Of a DNA stretch of 64,000 nt, positions 44,767-54,993 are shown one piece after another. This DNA is from Nocardia sp. NBC_01329. Lineage in GTDB: Bacteria > Actinomycetota > Actinomycetes > Mycobacteriales > Mycobacteriaceae. Every line of letters starts with the position of its first letter. Position 1 is the first letter of the stretch. Location of the stretch: contig NZ_CP108381.1 in NCBI RefSeq assembly GCF_035956715.1, positions 1,116,001 through 1,180,000 of the forward strand, written 5' to 3'. The notes below the pieces were generated by a model, which was not told the origin of the DNA, ran no database searches, and saw only the letters and a program-made list of their open reading frames with translations. The position numbers and the translations under genes are program-made.

Positions 44767-47458
44767 CCCCATCGACAGCGTTCCCGACGAAACGCCGCCC
44801 GCACCGCTGCACTGGCAGGCCGACGTGCTGGCCTCCGACGGCGGTGTGGTGCGGTTGCGCCCCATCACTCCCGCCGATGCCGAGGAACTACAGCGGTTTC
44901 ATACCGCGCTGTCCGAGCGCAGCCGCTATCTAAGGTATTTCGGGCCCTATCCGCGGATCTCTCCGAAGGATCTGCATCGCACCACCCATGTCGACTATCA
45001 CGACCGGGTCGGGCTGGTAGTCGCACTGGGGGAGGCGATCATCGCCGTCGGTCGCTATGAACTGCTCGACCGGACCGGTCCCCGGGCGGCCGAGGTCGCA
45101 TTCGTGGTGGCCGACGAGCACCAGGGGCGCGGTCTGGGATCCATCCTGCTGGAACATCTGGCCGGTGCGGCCGCGGAGAACCGGATCGAGACCTTCGTCG
45201 CCGAAGTGCTGGCCGAGAACACGGTGATGGTCACCGTATTCCGCGAAGCGGGCTACCAGGTGGAGCGCAGCCGTGACGGTTCGGTGCTACATCTGGAATT
45301 CGCCATCGACCCCACCGAGGCGTTGCGTTCGGTTCGCGACGCGCGGGAACGCGCATCGGAAGCACGCAGTGTGGGCAACTTGCTGGCCCCGCGTTCGGTG
45401 GCGGTGATCGGCGCGACCCCGAGCACCGGCCGGGTCGGTGGTGTGGTGCTCGCGAACCTGCTGGACGGAACGTTCCAGGGCGCGGTGTACCCGGTGAACC
45501 CCGAGCGGCGTTCGGTGCGCGGTGTGCACGCCTATCCGACGGTTCGCGATATTCCCGACGAGGTGGATCTGGCAGTCGTCGCGGTCCCGGCGGCCTCGAT
45601 CGGTTCGGTGCTCGACGATTGTATGGCCAAGGGCGTCAAGGGGCTGCTGGTCTTATCGGCGGGTTTCGGAGAGACGGGGGAGCAGGGCCGCACCGCGGAG
45701 GCCGAACTCGTCGCGGCCGCCCGGCGGCACGGAATGCGAGTGGTGGGGCCGAGCGCACTGGGTATCGCCAACACCGATCCGGCGGTGGGGCTGAACGCCA
45801 CGCTGGCCACGCTGCTGCCGGGGCGTGGCCGGATCGGATTCTTCTGCCAGTCGGGCCCCCTCGGTGTCGCGATCCTGGCCGAAGCCGCCACGCGCAACCT
45901 GGGGTTGTCCACGTTCGTCTCCGCCGGCAACCGCGCCGACGTCTCCGGTAACGATCTACTGCAGTACTGGGACACCGACGCCGATACCGATGTGATCTTG
46001 CTGTATTTGGAAAGCTTCGGCAATCCGCGCAAATTCTCCCGGATCGCTCGCCGGGTGGCCCGCAACAAACCCATTGTCGCGGTGAGTCCCAGCCGGCTGG
46101 CCGCCCGCGGGGTGTCCGGCGGTGAGCTGGATCGCTCCATCGTGCGCGATCTCTTCGCACAGTCCGGTGTGGTGCAAGCTGATTCGATTTCGGAGATGTT
46201 CGATTGCGCGGCGCTGCTGGGCTATCAGCCGCTGCCGCGCGGTCCGCGGCCGGCGGTAGTGGGTAACAGCACCGCGCTCAACTGGCTCACCTCCGATGCC
46301 GCACGCAGCGAAGGACTCACCGTCGTGGATCCGGTGGATCTGGGTCCACAAGCCACGCCCGAGGACTACCGAACCGCTGTCGCCGCGGCGCTCGAATCCG
46401 ACGAGACCGATGCGGTGATCGTCATATTCGCGCCGCCGATTCCGCTGCCGCAGACCGGATATGCCGAGGCGATCCGGGCGGCCGTGGCATCGGTACCCGA
46501 AGCCAAACCAGTGCTCACCACATTCGCCGGCGGCGACGGTATCCCCAACTTGCTGGCCGTACGCGGTCCGGGTGCGGCCGCGATCCGTGGTTCGATCCCG
46601 TCCTTCCCGGATCCGGCGCGGGCCGTGCGCGCCCTGGCCCGGGTGCACCGATACGCCCGCTGGCGCGATCTGCCTGCCTCCCAACCCTCGGATGCCGCCC
46701 ACACCAATGGCGAGAACGGGCGCCCGGCGGGTATCGAGAGCGAGCGGGCCGTCCGGTTGATGGCGGACTGGAACACCGCCCCGGCCGGGCGGTGGTTGAC
46801 CGATGACGAGACGGTGCAACTGCTGGAGTGTTACGGCGTTTCCGTGGTGGAATTCCGAGCGGTCCGGGACGCGGAGGCGGCTGTGGCGGCCGCGGCGGAA
46901 TTGGGCTATCCGGTGGCTGCGAAGGCGACCAACGAGAGCTGGCGGCGCCGCCCCGACATGAGCTGGGTTCGTCTGGACCTGTGGCGCTCTGATTCGGTCC
47001 GCCAGGCTTATCGTGATCTTGTGGATCTGTGCGGAGATCCACTCCTGCACATCCAGCGCATGGCGCCCAAGGGGGTCGGGTGTGTGCTGAAAGTGCAGGA
47101 CGATCCGGCTTTCGGTTCGGTGATCGAATTCGGCCTGTCCGGTCCTATCATCGAACTGCTCGGCGACCGGGCTTATCGTGCACTCCCGCTTTCCGCCCAG
47201 GAAGCGGCAGCACTGATCGATGCGCCGCGCGCCGCGCCGCTACTGAACGGAACCCCGGCCAGCCCGCGGGTGGACAAGGCGGCTCTGATCGAACTCACCC
47301 TACGAATTTCGGCAATGTTCGATGATCTGCCCGAGATGCGGGAGCTGTCGTTCGAGCCCGTCCTGGCTGCCCCCGAGTCCGCGGCGATTCTCTACGCCCG
47401 TGCGCGAATCGGGCCGCAGCCCAGCCGATTCGACACGGGCCCGCGTCGTTTGGGATGA
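44759..47458 (+). CDS. GNAT / NDP-forming acyl-CoA synthetase fusion (Pat-like protein lysine acetyltransferase)
   Basis: An 899-residue fusion. A GNAT acetyltransferase domain spans about residues 20-185, with the acetyl-CoA loop ADEHQGRGLG. A CoA-binding domain follows (LAPRSVAVIGATPSTGRVGG), then ligase-CoA parts (IGFFCQSGPLGVAIL) and an ATP-grasp-like domain from about 685. The phospho-histidine loop of active synthetases, normally SHTGALAG, is replaced near residues 440-456 by AARGVSGGELDRS, so the synthetase half is probably inactive and sensory. This matches Pat/PatZ proteins that acetylate acetyl-CoA synthetase, with domain order reversed. The GTG at 44759 overlaps acuC. Confidence 0.88.
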   Translation: MTDPIDSVPDETPPAPLHWQADVLASDGGVVRLRPITPADAEELQRFHTALSERSRYLRYFGPYPRISPKDLHRTTHVDYHDRVGLVVALGEAIIAVGRYELLDRTGPRAAEVAFVVADEHQGRGLGSILLEHLAGAAAENRIETFVAEVLAENTVMVTVFREAGYQVERSRDGSVLHLEFAIDPTEALRSVRDARERASEARSVGNLLAPRSVAVIGATPSTGRVGGVVLANLLDGTFQGAVYPVNPERRSVRGVHAYPTVRDIPDEVDLAVVAVPAASIGSVLDDCMAKGVKGLLVLSAGFGETGEQGRTAEAELVAAARRHGMRVVGPSALGIANTDPAVGLNATLATLLPGRGRIGFFCQSGPLGVAILAEAATRNLGLSTFVSAGNRADVSGNDLLQYWDTDADTDVILLYLESFGNPRKFSRIARRVARNKPIVAVSPSRLAARGVSGGELDRSIVRDLFAQSGVVQADSISEMFDCAALLGYQPLPRGPRPAVVGNSTALNWLTSDAARSEGLTVVDPVDLGPQATPEDYRTAVAAALESDETDAVIVIFAPPIPLPQTGYAEAIRAAVASVPEAKPVLTTFAGGDGIPNLLAVRGPGAAAIRGSIPSFPDPARAVRALARVHRYARWRDLPASQPSDAAHTNGENGRPAGIESERAVRLMADWNTAPAGRWLTDDETVQLLECYGVSVVEFRAVRDAEAAVAAAAELGYPVAAKATNESWRRRPDMSWVRLDLWRSDSVRQAYRDLVDLCGDPLLHIQRMAPKGVGCVLKVQDDPAFGSVIEFGLSGPIIELLGDRAYRALPLSAQEAAALIDAPRAAPLLNGTPASPRVDKAALIELTLRISAMFDDLPEMRELSFEPVLAAPESAAILYARARIGPQPSRFDTGPRRLG

Positions 47459-47563
47459 AATCCGGCGGCCCGGGCGGTATACGACCGATGATCCGCGTGG
47501 GTGAGAATGCGCCGCCCGGCCCGCCGATCTGGAGGGGTACAGGTCGGCGGGCCGGAACGGCGA

Positions 47564-47582
47564 TCGGTGACCGAGGGTCACC
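47564..47582. terminator. Short hairpin in the convergent Pat-like / sigB gap
   Basis: Arms CGGTGACC (47564-47571) and GGTCACCG (47575-47582) with a three-base loop. It lies about 100 bases after the fusion gene and before a stronger hairpin nearer sigB, and may serve the plus-strand transcript. Confidence 0.45.
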
Positions 47583-47656
47583 GGGCCGATCGGTCGATTC
47601 CCGGTTCTGCGCGGGCGGCCGCTCAACGCCCGCCATCACCTGCCGATCCGAACAGT

Positions 47657-47682
47657 GTGACCGGCCGAAATCGGCCGGTCAC
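47657..47682. terminator. Strong palindromic terminator after sigB
   Basis: Arms GTGACCGGCCGA (47657-47668) and TCGGCCGGTCAC (47671-47682), 12 bases each and perfect, with a two-base centre. It starts about 20 bases past the sigB stop and could terminate both convergent transcripts. Confidence 0.68.
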
Positions 47683-47700
47683 CGGTTTCCGGCGCAGCTA

Positions 47701-48669
<969 letters not shown>

Positions 48670-48704
48670 GACTTGCCTCCTGTCGGTGGTGTCTCACTCC
48701 GAAC

Positions 48705-48731
48705 AACGGACCCGACATAGGGAAAGTTCCC
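48705..48731 (-). promoter_or_regulatory. ECF-sigma (SigE/SigH-like) promoter of sigB
   Basis: On the minus strand GGGAAC (48731-48726), exactly 18 bases, then GTT (48707-48705) running into GTTC. This is the SigE/SigH promoter form. Transcription would start near 48698, giving a leader of about 30 bases with CAGGAGGC before sigB. In mycobacteria sigB is under SigE and SigH control. The -35 is embedded in the palindrome AGGGAAAGTTCCCT (48719-48732). Confidence 0.65.
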
Positions 48732-48845
48732 TCGCCGGGTGCGGATAAACCGCTCTGAACTGCGGTTTTCATGGTGGCGTTCTGAGAAGTTCCTGAGAAG
48801 GAGAGCCCATCGGCAGACGGTGCTACACGTTGCCGGGCTGTGCCC

Positions 48846-50369
48846 CTAACGTGGTACGGGATGGATCAACCCGTGCCTCACCAGTCCGGTGACCACGCCG
48901 AGAGCTGCTTCCGCGAACTCGGGAGAGGCCTTCCGCGCTCCCTGTGACAGTGCCAGCAGTTCGATCAGTTCGTACAACGGCAGGCCGTCGGGGCGCATTC
49001 CCGCCAGCAGCGAGACGGTCGTCTCGTCCACCTCGTGCTGCCAGCGCGGCCCGTCGCCGCGGTGCAGGCGGGCAACCTGCTGTTCCCAGCCCTCGGGGCC
49101 CGGCAGCGACACCCGCTCGAGCGCGGTCGCCGGATCGACCCGGTACCGGGACCGCCAGGCCCGCGCCGGATCGGCGGCGATATCGCGTAACCAGGCCGAG
49201 CGTTCGAAATGGGCCAGCGCTTCCGTGCCGAGCGGATCGTCGAAGCCGTGAGTGAGGTTCTCGGCCAGCAGTTCGGTGGGCGCGTCCACGGCACGCAGAT
49301 AGACGAATCCGAATCCGATCCCGGCGACCCCGGCCTCTTCCAGCGCCGTCAGCCAATCGCCGGCCCGCTGCTGAGCCTCGGGGCTGCGCGGGTCGAGACC
49401 GGCATCGCGCAGCCAGGTCCCCACGTACAGCGCGGGATCGGCGATATCGCGTTGTACGACCCAGGCATCGATACCGTGCGCGGGCAACCAGCCGGAGATC
49501 CGCTGCCGCCAGTCCTGGTCCTCTGTGTGTACCCAGGCGGCCAGCACCGCAGCGGTCCCACCGGGCGCCAGCAGCTCGGGCACACCCGAGATCACCAGTT
49601 CGCTCGCGCCGTCGAGGGCGAGACCGGAATCACGGTAGGTGTGCTCGATCCGGGCGGGGCCGACCACGAACGGCGGATTGGCCACCACCCGGTCGAAGCG
49701 GCGTCCGGCGACCGGCTCGAACCACGACCCCGGGACCAGGTCGATCTCCAGATCGTTGAGCGCGGCTGTGGCCTCGGCCAGCCACAGTGCACGCGGATTC
49801 ACATCCGTGGCGGTGACCGACCGGGCATAGGACGCGGCGTGCACTGCCTGGATACCGCAGCCGGTGCCCAGGTCCAGTACGGATCCGACCGGGGCGGTGG
49901 GTGTGGCCCGCACCAGGGAGAGCGAGGCATGGCCGACCCCGAGCACATGGTCCTCGGTCAGCGTGCGCCGCTGCATCGAATCGTCCAGGTCGGACAGGAT
50001 CCAGCGATTACCCGCACCGATATCGGTCGGGCGCAGATCCAGTGCCGCGCGGATATCACTTCCGGTCCGGGTGAGCAGGCCCGCCGTCACGGCATCGTCT
50101 ATCCGTACCGGGGCCAGCGCGGCGGCGGCCTCCTGCTCGTCGAGTGCGTCACCGAGCAGCAGCAGGCGGACGAGAGCGCCCAGGTCACCCGCCTCGCGGG
50201 CGGCCCGGCGCACCGGTACCGGTTCCCCGCGGCCCAATGCGCTGTGTGCCTCCTCGCCCAGCGCGCCGAGCAGGGTGTCGGCGTCGTAACCCACCCGGCT
50301 CAGAGCGGTGCGCAACTGCGGGGCCAGGGCGGTCAGCGGTGATCGGACGGTCGATCCGTATGTGGGCAC
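48846..50369 (-). CDS. Class I SAM-dependent methyltransferase with NPPF motif
   Basis: A 507-residue protein. A helical N-terminal domain covers about residues 1-150. The Rossmann methyltransferase core follows, with motif I VLDLGTGCGIQAV (near 163), an acidic ATDVN strand end and motif IV VVANPPFVVG (near 228). NPPF is the hallmark of enzymes that methylate amide or exocyclic amino nitrogens, such as PrmC/HemK or RsmC-type. A further 200-residue C-terminal domain of unknown use follows. The target may be rRNA, a release factor or DNA; the large size argues against simple PrmC. Confidence 0.82.
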   Translation of the reverse strand: MPTYGSTVRSPLTALAPQLRTALSRVGYDADTLLGALGEEAHSALGRGEPVPVRRAAREAGDLGALVRLLLLGDALDEQEAAAALAPVRIDDAVTAGLLTRTGSDIRAALDLRPTDIGAGNRWILSDLDDSMQRRTLTEDHVLGVGHASLSLVRATPTAPVGSVLDLGTGCGIQAVHAASYARSVTATDVNPRALWLAEATAALNDLEIDLVPGSWFEPVAGRRFDRVVANPPFVVGPARIEHTYRDSGLALDGASELVISGVPELLAPGGTAAVLAAWVHTEDQDWRQRISGWLPAHGIDAWVVQRDIADPALYVGTWLRDAGLDPRSPEAQQRAGDWLTALEEAGVAGIGFGFVYLRAVDAPTELLAENLTHGFDDPLGTEALAHFERSAWLRDIAADPARAWRSRYRVDPATALERVSLPGPEGWEQQVARLHRGDGPRWQHEVDETTVSLLAGMRPDGLPLYELIELLALSQGARKASPEFAEAALGVVTGLVRHGLIHPVPR

Positions 50370-50429
50370 AGCGGTACTCTGCCACCTTCGGGCGCCTGCC
50401 CATCCGGCCGCATGCGGTGCTGGGGTACA

Positions 50430-50876
50430 TCACATCTGGCCGTCGATCTCGTCGTGCCGGCGTTCCTCCAGCGCCGGACGGGGCCGGTCCCAGCGACTGG
50501 GCTCGTTCTTGTCCCGGGGTGGCCGGTCGTTCGCGACGAGTACCGCGATCCACGGCAGGGGGACCGAAGCGGCCATGATGAGGATCGGGACCAGGGCGTT
50601 GCCGAATACCGAATAGGCCACGGCGGCCAGGATCAGTGCCGGGATCCGGAACGCCATGATGATGCTGTACCGGCGGACCCGGGCGCGATGCTGGTCCTCG
50701 AAGGAGGGCGCGGCCTCGGTGATCAGCGCCGCGTGTTTGGCATCGTCGCCGGGGAAGTATCCGCGCGGACGGGAGGGCCGGGCCGGTCGCGGGGCGCCGA
50801 GGTGCTCACCGGGATCGCTCGCACCGGCGTCGTAGTGCTCCGAGCCGCGCCCGGAGTCTTCGCCGTGCTGCTGCAT
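50430..50876 (-). CDS. DUF3099 membrane protein (Rv2709-like)
   Basis: A 148-residue protein with a polar N-terminal half (residues 1-60), two adjacent hydrophobic segments (about 72-92 and 95-115, IPALILAAVAYSVFGNALVP) and a charged Arg/Asp tail ending HDEIDGQM. The segment ALITEAAPSFEDQHRARVRR before the first span is the DUF3099 signature. The ATG at 50876 gives the family length. Function is unknown; it is a standard neighbour of sigB/DUF3039. Confidence 0.85.
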   Translation of the reverse strand: MQQHGEDSGRGSEHYDAGASDPGEHLGAPRPARPSRPRGYFPGDDAKHAALITEAAPSFEDQHRARVRRYSIIMAFRIPALILAAVAYSVFGNALVPILIMAASVPLPWIAVLVANDRPPRDKNEPSRWDRPRPALEERRHDEIDGQM

Positions 50877-51031
50877 ACCTTCGAGTCTTGCACTATCGCT
50901 ACCATCGTGTACAACGCGTCCGGCCGGCGAGGTCGAGCCAGGCGCCGGGCAGATCACGGCCGCATCACCACATGCCGGTGCCACCCGGTTTCGGGGGCGA
51001 TCGTGCGAGCAGGGCCGCCCGATGCGGCATC

Positions 51032-51277
51032 ATGGAGGGCGTGAGTACCGATACGCTGGTCCGCCCCGATACGACCACCGACGAGACCACCGGTGACGAC
51101 ATCCCCAAGTTCTTCCACTATGTGAAGAAGGAAAAGATCGCCGAGAGTGCCGTCATGGGCACCATGGTGGTCGCGCTGTGCGGTGAGGTGTTCCCGGTGA
51201 CCCGCTCGCCGAAGCCCGGTTCGCCGGTCTGCCCCGAATGCAAGAAGGTCTACGAGACTCTCCGTAAGGGCAGCTGA
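51032..51277 (+). CDS. DUF3039 small zinc-ribbon-like protein (Rv2708c-like)
   Basis: An 81-residue protein with the strongly conserved core VPKFFHYV-like (IPKFFHYVKKEKIAESAVMG) followed by VVALCGEVFPVTRSPKPGSP and a CPECKK knuckle. The cysteines C56, C77 and C80 suggest metal binding. The start is either the ATG at 51032 or a GTG at 51041; neither has ideal Shine-Dalgarno spacing. Its function is unknown; it is conserved near sigB in mycobacteria. Confidence 0.9.
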   Translation: MEGVSTDTLVRPDTTTDETTGDDIPKFFHYVKKEKIAESAVMGTMVVALCGEVFPVTRSPKPGSPVCPECKKVYETLRKGS

Positions 51278-51363
51278 GCAGCGCTCCGGCCGCGCCCGGC
51301 CCGGATCCGACCGGTCGGCGGGCCGCTGTGTGCGTGCGCGCTTGCGCCGGCGTGCGGCCGGTT

Positions 51364-51390
51364 CGACCCGTCTCCGGAATGGACGGGTCG
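51364..51390. terminator. Terminator between DUF3039 and BrkB-family genes
   Basis: Arms CGACCCGTC (51364-51372) and GACGGGTCG (51382-51390) with a nine-base loop, in the 127-base gap between convergent genes. No T run is present. Confidence 0.55.
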
Positions 51391-51404
51391 CGGTCGCCCA
51401 TGCC

Positions 51405-52502
51405 TCAGCGCGTATTCCCCGGGGCGGGTGTTCCCCCGCTCATGCCTCCCCCGGTCTCTTCGTCGCCGCGCCGGATACCGTGGCGCCGCGGTATCCGATG
51501 TGAGCCGGGATCGACCGGATCCGGCTCGCCATCGGACCGCGCGGCGCCGCGGCGTTTGGCCAGCCAGGCCTTGAACTGCTCCATCCGGGTGGCGCGCGCC
51601 GGCCAGAACTCCTGAACAGCGGCGTTGAACTCCGCACCCAGGATGACCGCGAAGCCCAGAAAGAACGTGAACAGCAGGAACGCGATGGGCGTCGCGAGCG
51701 CGCCGTAGGTGACCCCGGTCCGGGTCACCAGCGCCAGATAGTGGCGCAGGATGTCGCTGGCGGCCATGAAGAACACCGCCGCGAGCAGTGCGCCGCAGAA
51801 CAGCCGGTGATAGGGCAGGGAACTGTGCAGCGCGAGTTTGTACAGCGTGGCCAGGCCGATGATGAGCAGTAGACCCACCGCGGGGTAGTAGAAAGTGTCG
51901 ATCAACCGCAGCCCCGGTTCGAGCCACGAGTCGGGCAGTATCCGCCCGATCAGTACCGGGCCCAGAGCCACGAGCGGCAGGATGAAGATCGCCGCGATGA
52001 GGAACTGGACGTAGAGCAGTAGAGCGAAGATGCGCTGCCAGATCGGATTCCGGGCGTCCTGCTGGCCGTGCGCCTCCACGATCGCGTCGACGAAGGTCGC
52101 CATCGCCGAGGAACCGGCCCACAGTGAGAGCACGAAGCCCACCGATACGAACGCGGCCCGGCCGCCCCCGAGCACATCGCGGATCGTGGGCTCGATCAGA
52201 TCGGTGACCACACTCGGACTGAACAGGTCACGGCTGAAGGTGAGCGCTTTCGATTCCACGATCTCCACGGTGTCGGGCCCGAACAGGCCGCTCACGTAGC
52301 CGAGACCACCGAGTAGGCCGAACAGCAGCGGCACCAGGGACAGGGTCTGCCAGAAGGCCGCCGCGGCGGATTTGGCGAAAATCGAGTCGTTCCAGGCTTT
52401 GACGGCCACCCGGACGATCAAGCGGCCTATCTGAGTGAGGGAGCGCCGTACCCACGCGGTACCCGACGGGTCCGTGCCGGGTTCGCGTCCGTAACTGTGC
52501 AT
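51405..52502 (-). CDS. YihY/BrkB family membrane protein (Rv2707-like)
   Basis: A 365-residue polytopic inner-membrane protein of the YihY/virulence-factor-BrkB family. About six transmembrane helices are visible, starting with SAAAAFWQTLSLVPLLFGLL. The family segment VTYGALATPIAFLLFTFFLG and the ILGAEFNA signature end the membrane part, and a charged cytoplasmic tail of 60 residues follows. The start at the ATG 52502 fits the family; a GTG at 52580 would add 26 residues. Transport or envelope function is unproven. Confidence 0.87.
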   Translation of the reverse strand: MHSYGREPGTDPSGTAWVRRSLTQIGRLIVRVAVKAWNDSIFAKSAAAAFWQTLSLVPLLFGLLGGLGYVSGLFGPDTVEIVESKALTFSRDLFSPSVVTDLIEPTIRDVLGGGRAAFVSVGFVLSLWAGSSAMATFVDAIVEAHGQQDARNPIWQRIFALLLYVQFLIAAIFILPLVALGPVLIGRILPDSWLEPGLRLIDTFYYPAVGLLLIIGLATLYKLALHSSLPYHRLFCGALLAAVFFMAASDILRHYLALVTRTGVTYGALATPIAFLLFTFFLGFAVILGAEFNAAVQEFWPARATRMEQFKAWLAKRRGAARSDGEPDPVDPGSHRIPRRHGIRRGDEETGGGMSGGTPAPGNTR

Positions 52503-52687
52503 GGTCTGTCCAGCATCGCGCACCCGGGCGCCCAGCGGTATGGCAGCGGGCAACGTGTCGGGGGTCGATGGGTGAATCACCGGTCACCGGGCGCGGCCCG
52601 GGGACTGCTCTGTTCGGGGTGTGATACCCGTCGCGACCCCGCGCCGGTTTGGCGCGACGGCCGCAACGGCCGCTAGTGTTTGTCCCC

Positions 52688-54421
52688 GTGACCGATGCGA
52701 GCGGTGCTATTGCGACGGAGGTTCCGGCCGCATCCCTGCGCGCGTGGCAGCGGCGCGCGCTCACCCGGTACCTAGCGACCAAACCCAGGGATTTCCTCGC
52801 TGTCGCGACACCCGGGGCCGGTAAGACCACCTTCGCGTTGCGGGTCGCCGCGGAACTGCTCGCCGATCGAACCGTGGACCAGATCACGGTGGTCGCGCCG
52901 ACCGAGCATCTGAAGCACCAGTGGGCCGCCTCCGCGACACGCTCCGGGCTGGCACTGGATTCGAATTTCTCCAACAGCACCGGCGGCACCTCGGGTGACT
53001 ACCACGGTGTGGTCGTCACCTATGCCCAGGTCGCCGCGCACCCTTTCAAACATCGGGTGCGTACCGAGAACCGACGCACGCTGGTGATCCTCGACGAGAT
53101 CCACCACGCGGGCGATGCGAAGAGCTGGGGCGACGCGGTGGCCGAGGCGTTCGGCGACGCTACGCGGCGGCTGGCGCTGACCGGTACTCCGTTCCGCAGC
53201 GACGACAGCCAGATCCCGTTCATCACCTACGAACCCGACGAAGCCGGTCTGCCGCGTTCCCGGGCCGATCACAGTTACGGCTATACGGAGGCGCTCACCG
53301 ACGGGGTCGTGCGGCCCGTGGTATTCCTCGCCTATTCAGGTGAGGCGCACTGGCGTGACAGCGCGGGTGAGGAGTACACGGCCCGGCTCGGGGAACCGCT
53401 GAACGCCGAGCAGACCGCCCGGGCCTGGCGTACCGCCCTCGATCCGGCCGGTGACTGGATCTATGCGGTACTGCGCGCGGCGGATATGCGGTTGGCGCAG
53501 TTGCGCGAGGGCGGAATGCACGATGCCGGCGGTCTGGTGATCGCCTCCGATCAGGAGCGGGCTCGCGCCTACGCGGAACTGATCGAGCATCTGACCGGAA
53601 ACCGGCCGGTCCTCGTGCTCTCCGACGATCCGACCTCCTCGGCCCGGATCGCTGAGTTCGGTGCCGGTACCCAGCCGTGGATGGTCGCGGTGCGCATGGT
53701 GTCCGAGGGTGTCGACGTCCCGCGCTTGGCGGTCGGGGTGTACGCCACCAGCGCCTCCACTCCGCTCTATTTCGCCCAGGCGATCGGTCGTTTCGTGCGT
53801 GCACGGCGGCCGGGCGAAACCGCCAGCGTCTTTCTGCCCTCCGTTCCGGTGCTGCTCGACCTGGCCGCGCAGCTCGAGGTGCAGCGCGACCATGTCATCG
53901 GTAAACCGCACCGCGAGAAGGATGGTCTCGACGACGAACTGCTGGCCGAGGCGAACAAACAGCAGGACGAACCGGGCGAGGAGGAGAAGGCGTTCGTGCC
54001 GCTGGCCGCCGATGCCGAACTGGACCAGGTGATCTATGACGGGTCCTCTTTCGGTACCGCGACGTTCGCCGGGAGCGCCGAAGAAGCCGACTACCTCGGT
54101 ATTCCGGGCCTGCTCGATGCCGACCAGATGCGAGCGCTGCTGCGCGAGCGCCAGGCCCGGCAGGTCGCCGACCGATCCACCGCCGAACCGGCGGTACCGG
54201 CCCCGGCAGCGGGCAATGCCGCCGAGCGGGTGGCGACCGCCGACAAACTGGGCGAGTTGCGGCGGGAACTGAACAGTCTGGTGGCGATGCACCACCATCG
54301 CACCGGTAAACCGCATGGGGTGATCCACGGTGAGTTGCGGCGCCAGTGCGGTGGCCCGCCGACCGCGCTGGCCACCGTCGATCAGCTCGGTGAGCGGATC
54401 GCGGCATTACGCCGGATGTAA
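52688..54421 (+). CDS. Superfamily 2 DEAD/DEAH-type helicase
   Basis: A 577-residue helicase of the Res/XPB-like group. Motif I ATPGAGKTTFAL is near residue 46, motif II DEIHH near 148, and motif III LALTGTPFRSD. The C-terminal RecA domain has VRMVSEGVDVPRLAVGVYAT and the arginine finger motif QAIGRFVRARR, with a charged linker and a helical C-terminal end. The GTG at 52688 has almost no leader sign and no ribosome-binding site, so leaderless translation is possible. It is convergent with the SWIM/SNF2 pair, 11 bases apart. The DNA or RNA target is unknown. Confidence 0.87.
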   Translation: MTDASGAIATEVPAASLRAWQRRALTRYLATKPRDFLAVATPGAGKTTFALRVAAELLADRTVDQITVVAPTEHLKHQWAASATRSGLALDSNFSNSTGGTSGDYHGVVVTYAQVAAHPFKHRVRTENRRTLVILDEIHHAGDAKSWGDAVAEAFGDATRRLALTGTPFRSDDSQIPFITYEPDEAGLPRSRADHSYGYTEALTDGVVRPVVFLAYSGEAHWRDSAGEEYTARLGEPLNAEQTARAWRTALDPAGDWIYAVLRAADMRLAQLREGGMHDAGGLVIASDQERARAYAELIEHLTGNRPVLVLSDDPTSSARIAEFGAGTQPWMVAVRMVSEGVDVPRLAVGVYATSASTPLYFAQAIGRFVRARRPGETASVFLPSVPVLLDLAAQLEVQRDHVIGKPHREKDGLDDELLAEANKQQDEPGEEEKAFVPLAADAELDQVIYDGSSFGTATFAGSAEEADYLGIPGLLDADQMRALLRERQARQVADRSTAEPAVPAPAAGNAAERVATADKLGELRRELNSLVAMHHHRTGKPHGVIHGELRRQCGGPPTALATVDQLGERIAALRRM

Positions 54422-54432
54422 CGGCCCCGCGC

Positions 54433-54993
54433 TCACACCTCGAAGAAGCCCGCGGGATCCAGCGCGTTGAGTGGTATCCAGCGCGGTCGTTCCGCTACCG
54501 CACCGGAATCGCCCGCCGCGGCACCGTGGTCCGGTTGACCGAACCCCTGTAGATCCAGGCTGAGTCGCGGATCCTCGTCGACGCGGCGCGCGAGATCGTA
54601 GAACGTCGCCAGTACATGGACGCAGCGCGCGGTACGCGCACTGCACGAACAGTCGATCGCCGCGAGCTCCGGGGCCACCGGGATATCCGCGGCACGGGCC
54701 GCCGCATGCATCTCGTCGGTCAGCAGAGTCGGCGCGGTGCCGACGATAGCGGTCAGCGCGGTGACGGTGGTCCGGGCCGGCGGCGCCAGTTCGATGTGGG
54801 TGATCGATGCCTTCCCGCCGCGATGGATGTGCGCGCGGACGATCCGCCCCTCCGTCACCGTGTGGACTCCGCTGTTGCGGGCGATACTGCGGGCCCGGGG
54901 GAGCAGCGGCTCGGGGCGGGTCTGCCGGAGCGGCTCGGCCAGCCGGACCCAATCCATACCCCAGCGGGTGTATCCGAATTCGTTGTCCACCAT
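54433..54993 (-). CDS. SWIM zinc-finger protein
   Basis: A 186-residue protein with a SWIM-type zinc finger, IDCSCSARTARCVHV (residues 113-127), giving the CxC-x-CxH arrangement. SWIM domains often accompany SNF2 ATPases. The ATG at 54993 shares one base with the SNF2 stop (TGATG), so translation is coupled and the two probably act together. The residues after the finger are acidic and polar with no further domain. DNA or protein binding is inferred. Confidence 0.85.
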   Translation of the reverse strand: MVDNEFGYTRWGMDWVRLAEPLRQTRPEPLLPRARSIARNSGVHTVTEGRIVRAHIHRGGKASITHIELAPPARTTVTALTAIVGTAPTLLTDEMHAAARAADIPVAPELAAIDCSCSARTARCVHVLATFYDLARRVDEDPRLSLDLQGFGQPDHGAAAGDSGAVAERPRWIPLNALDPAGFFEV

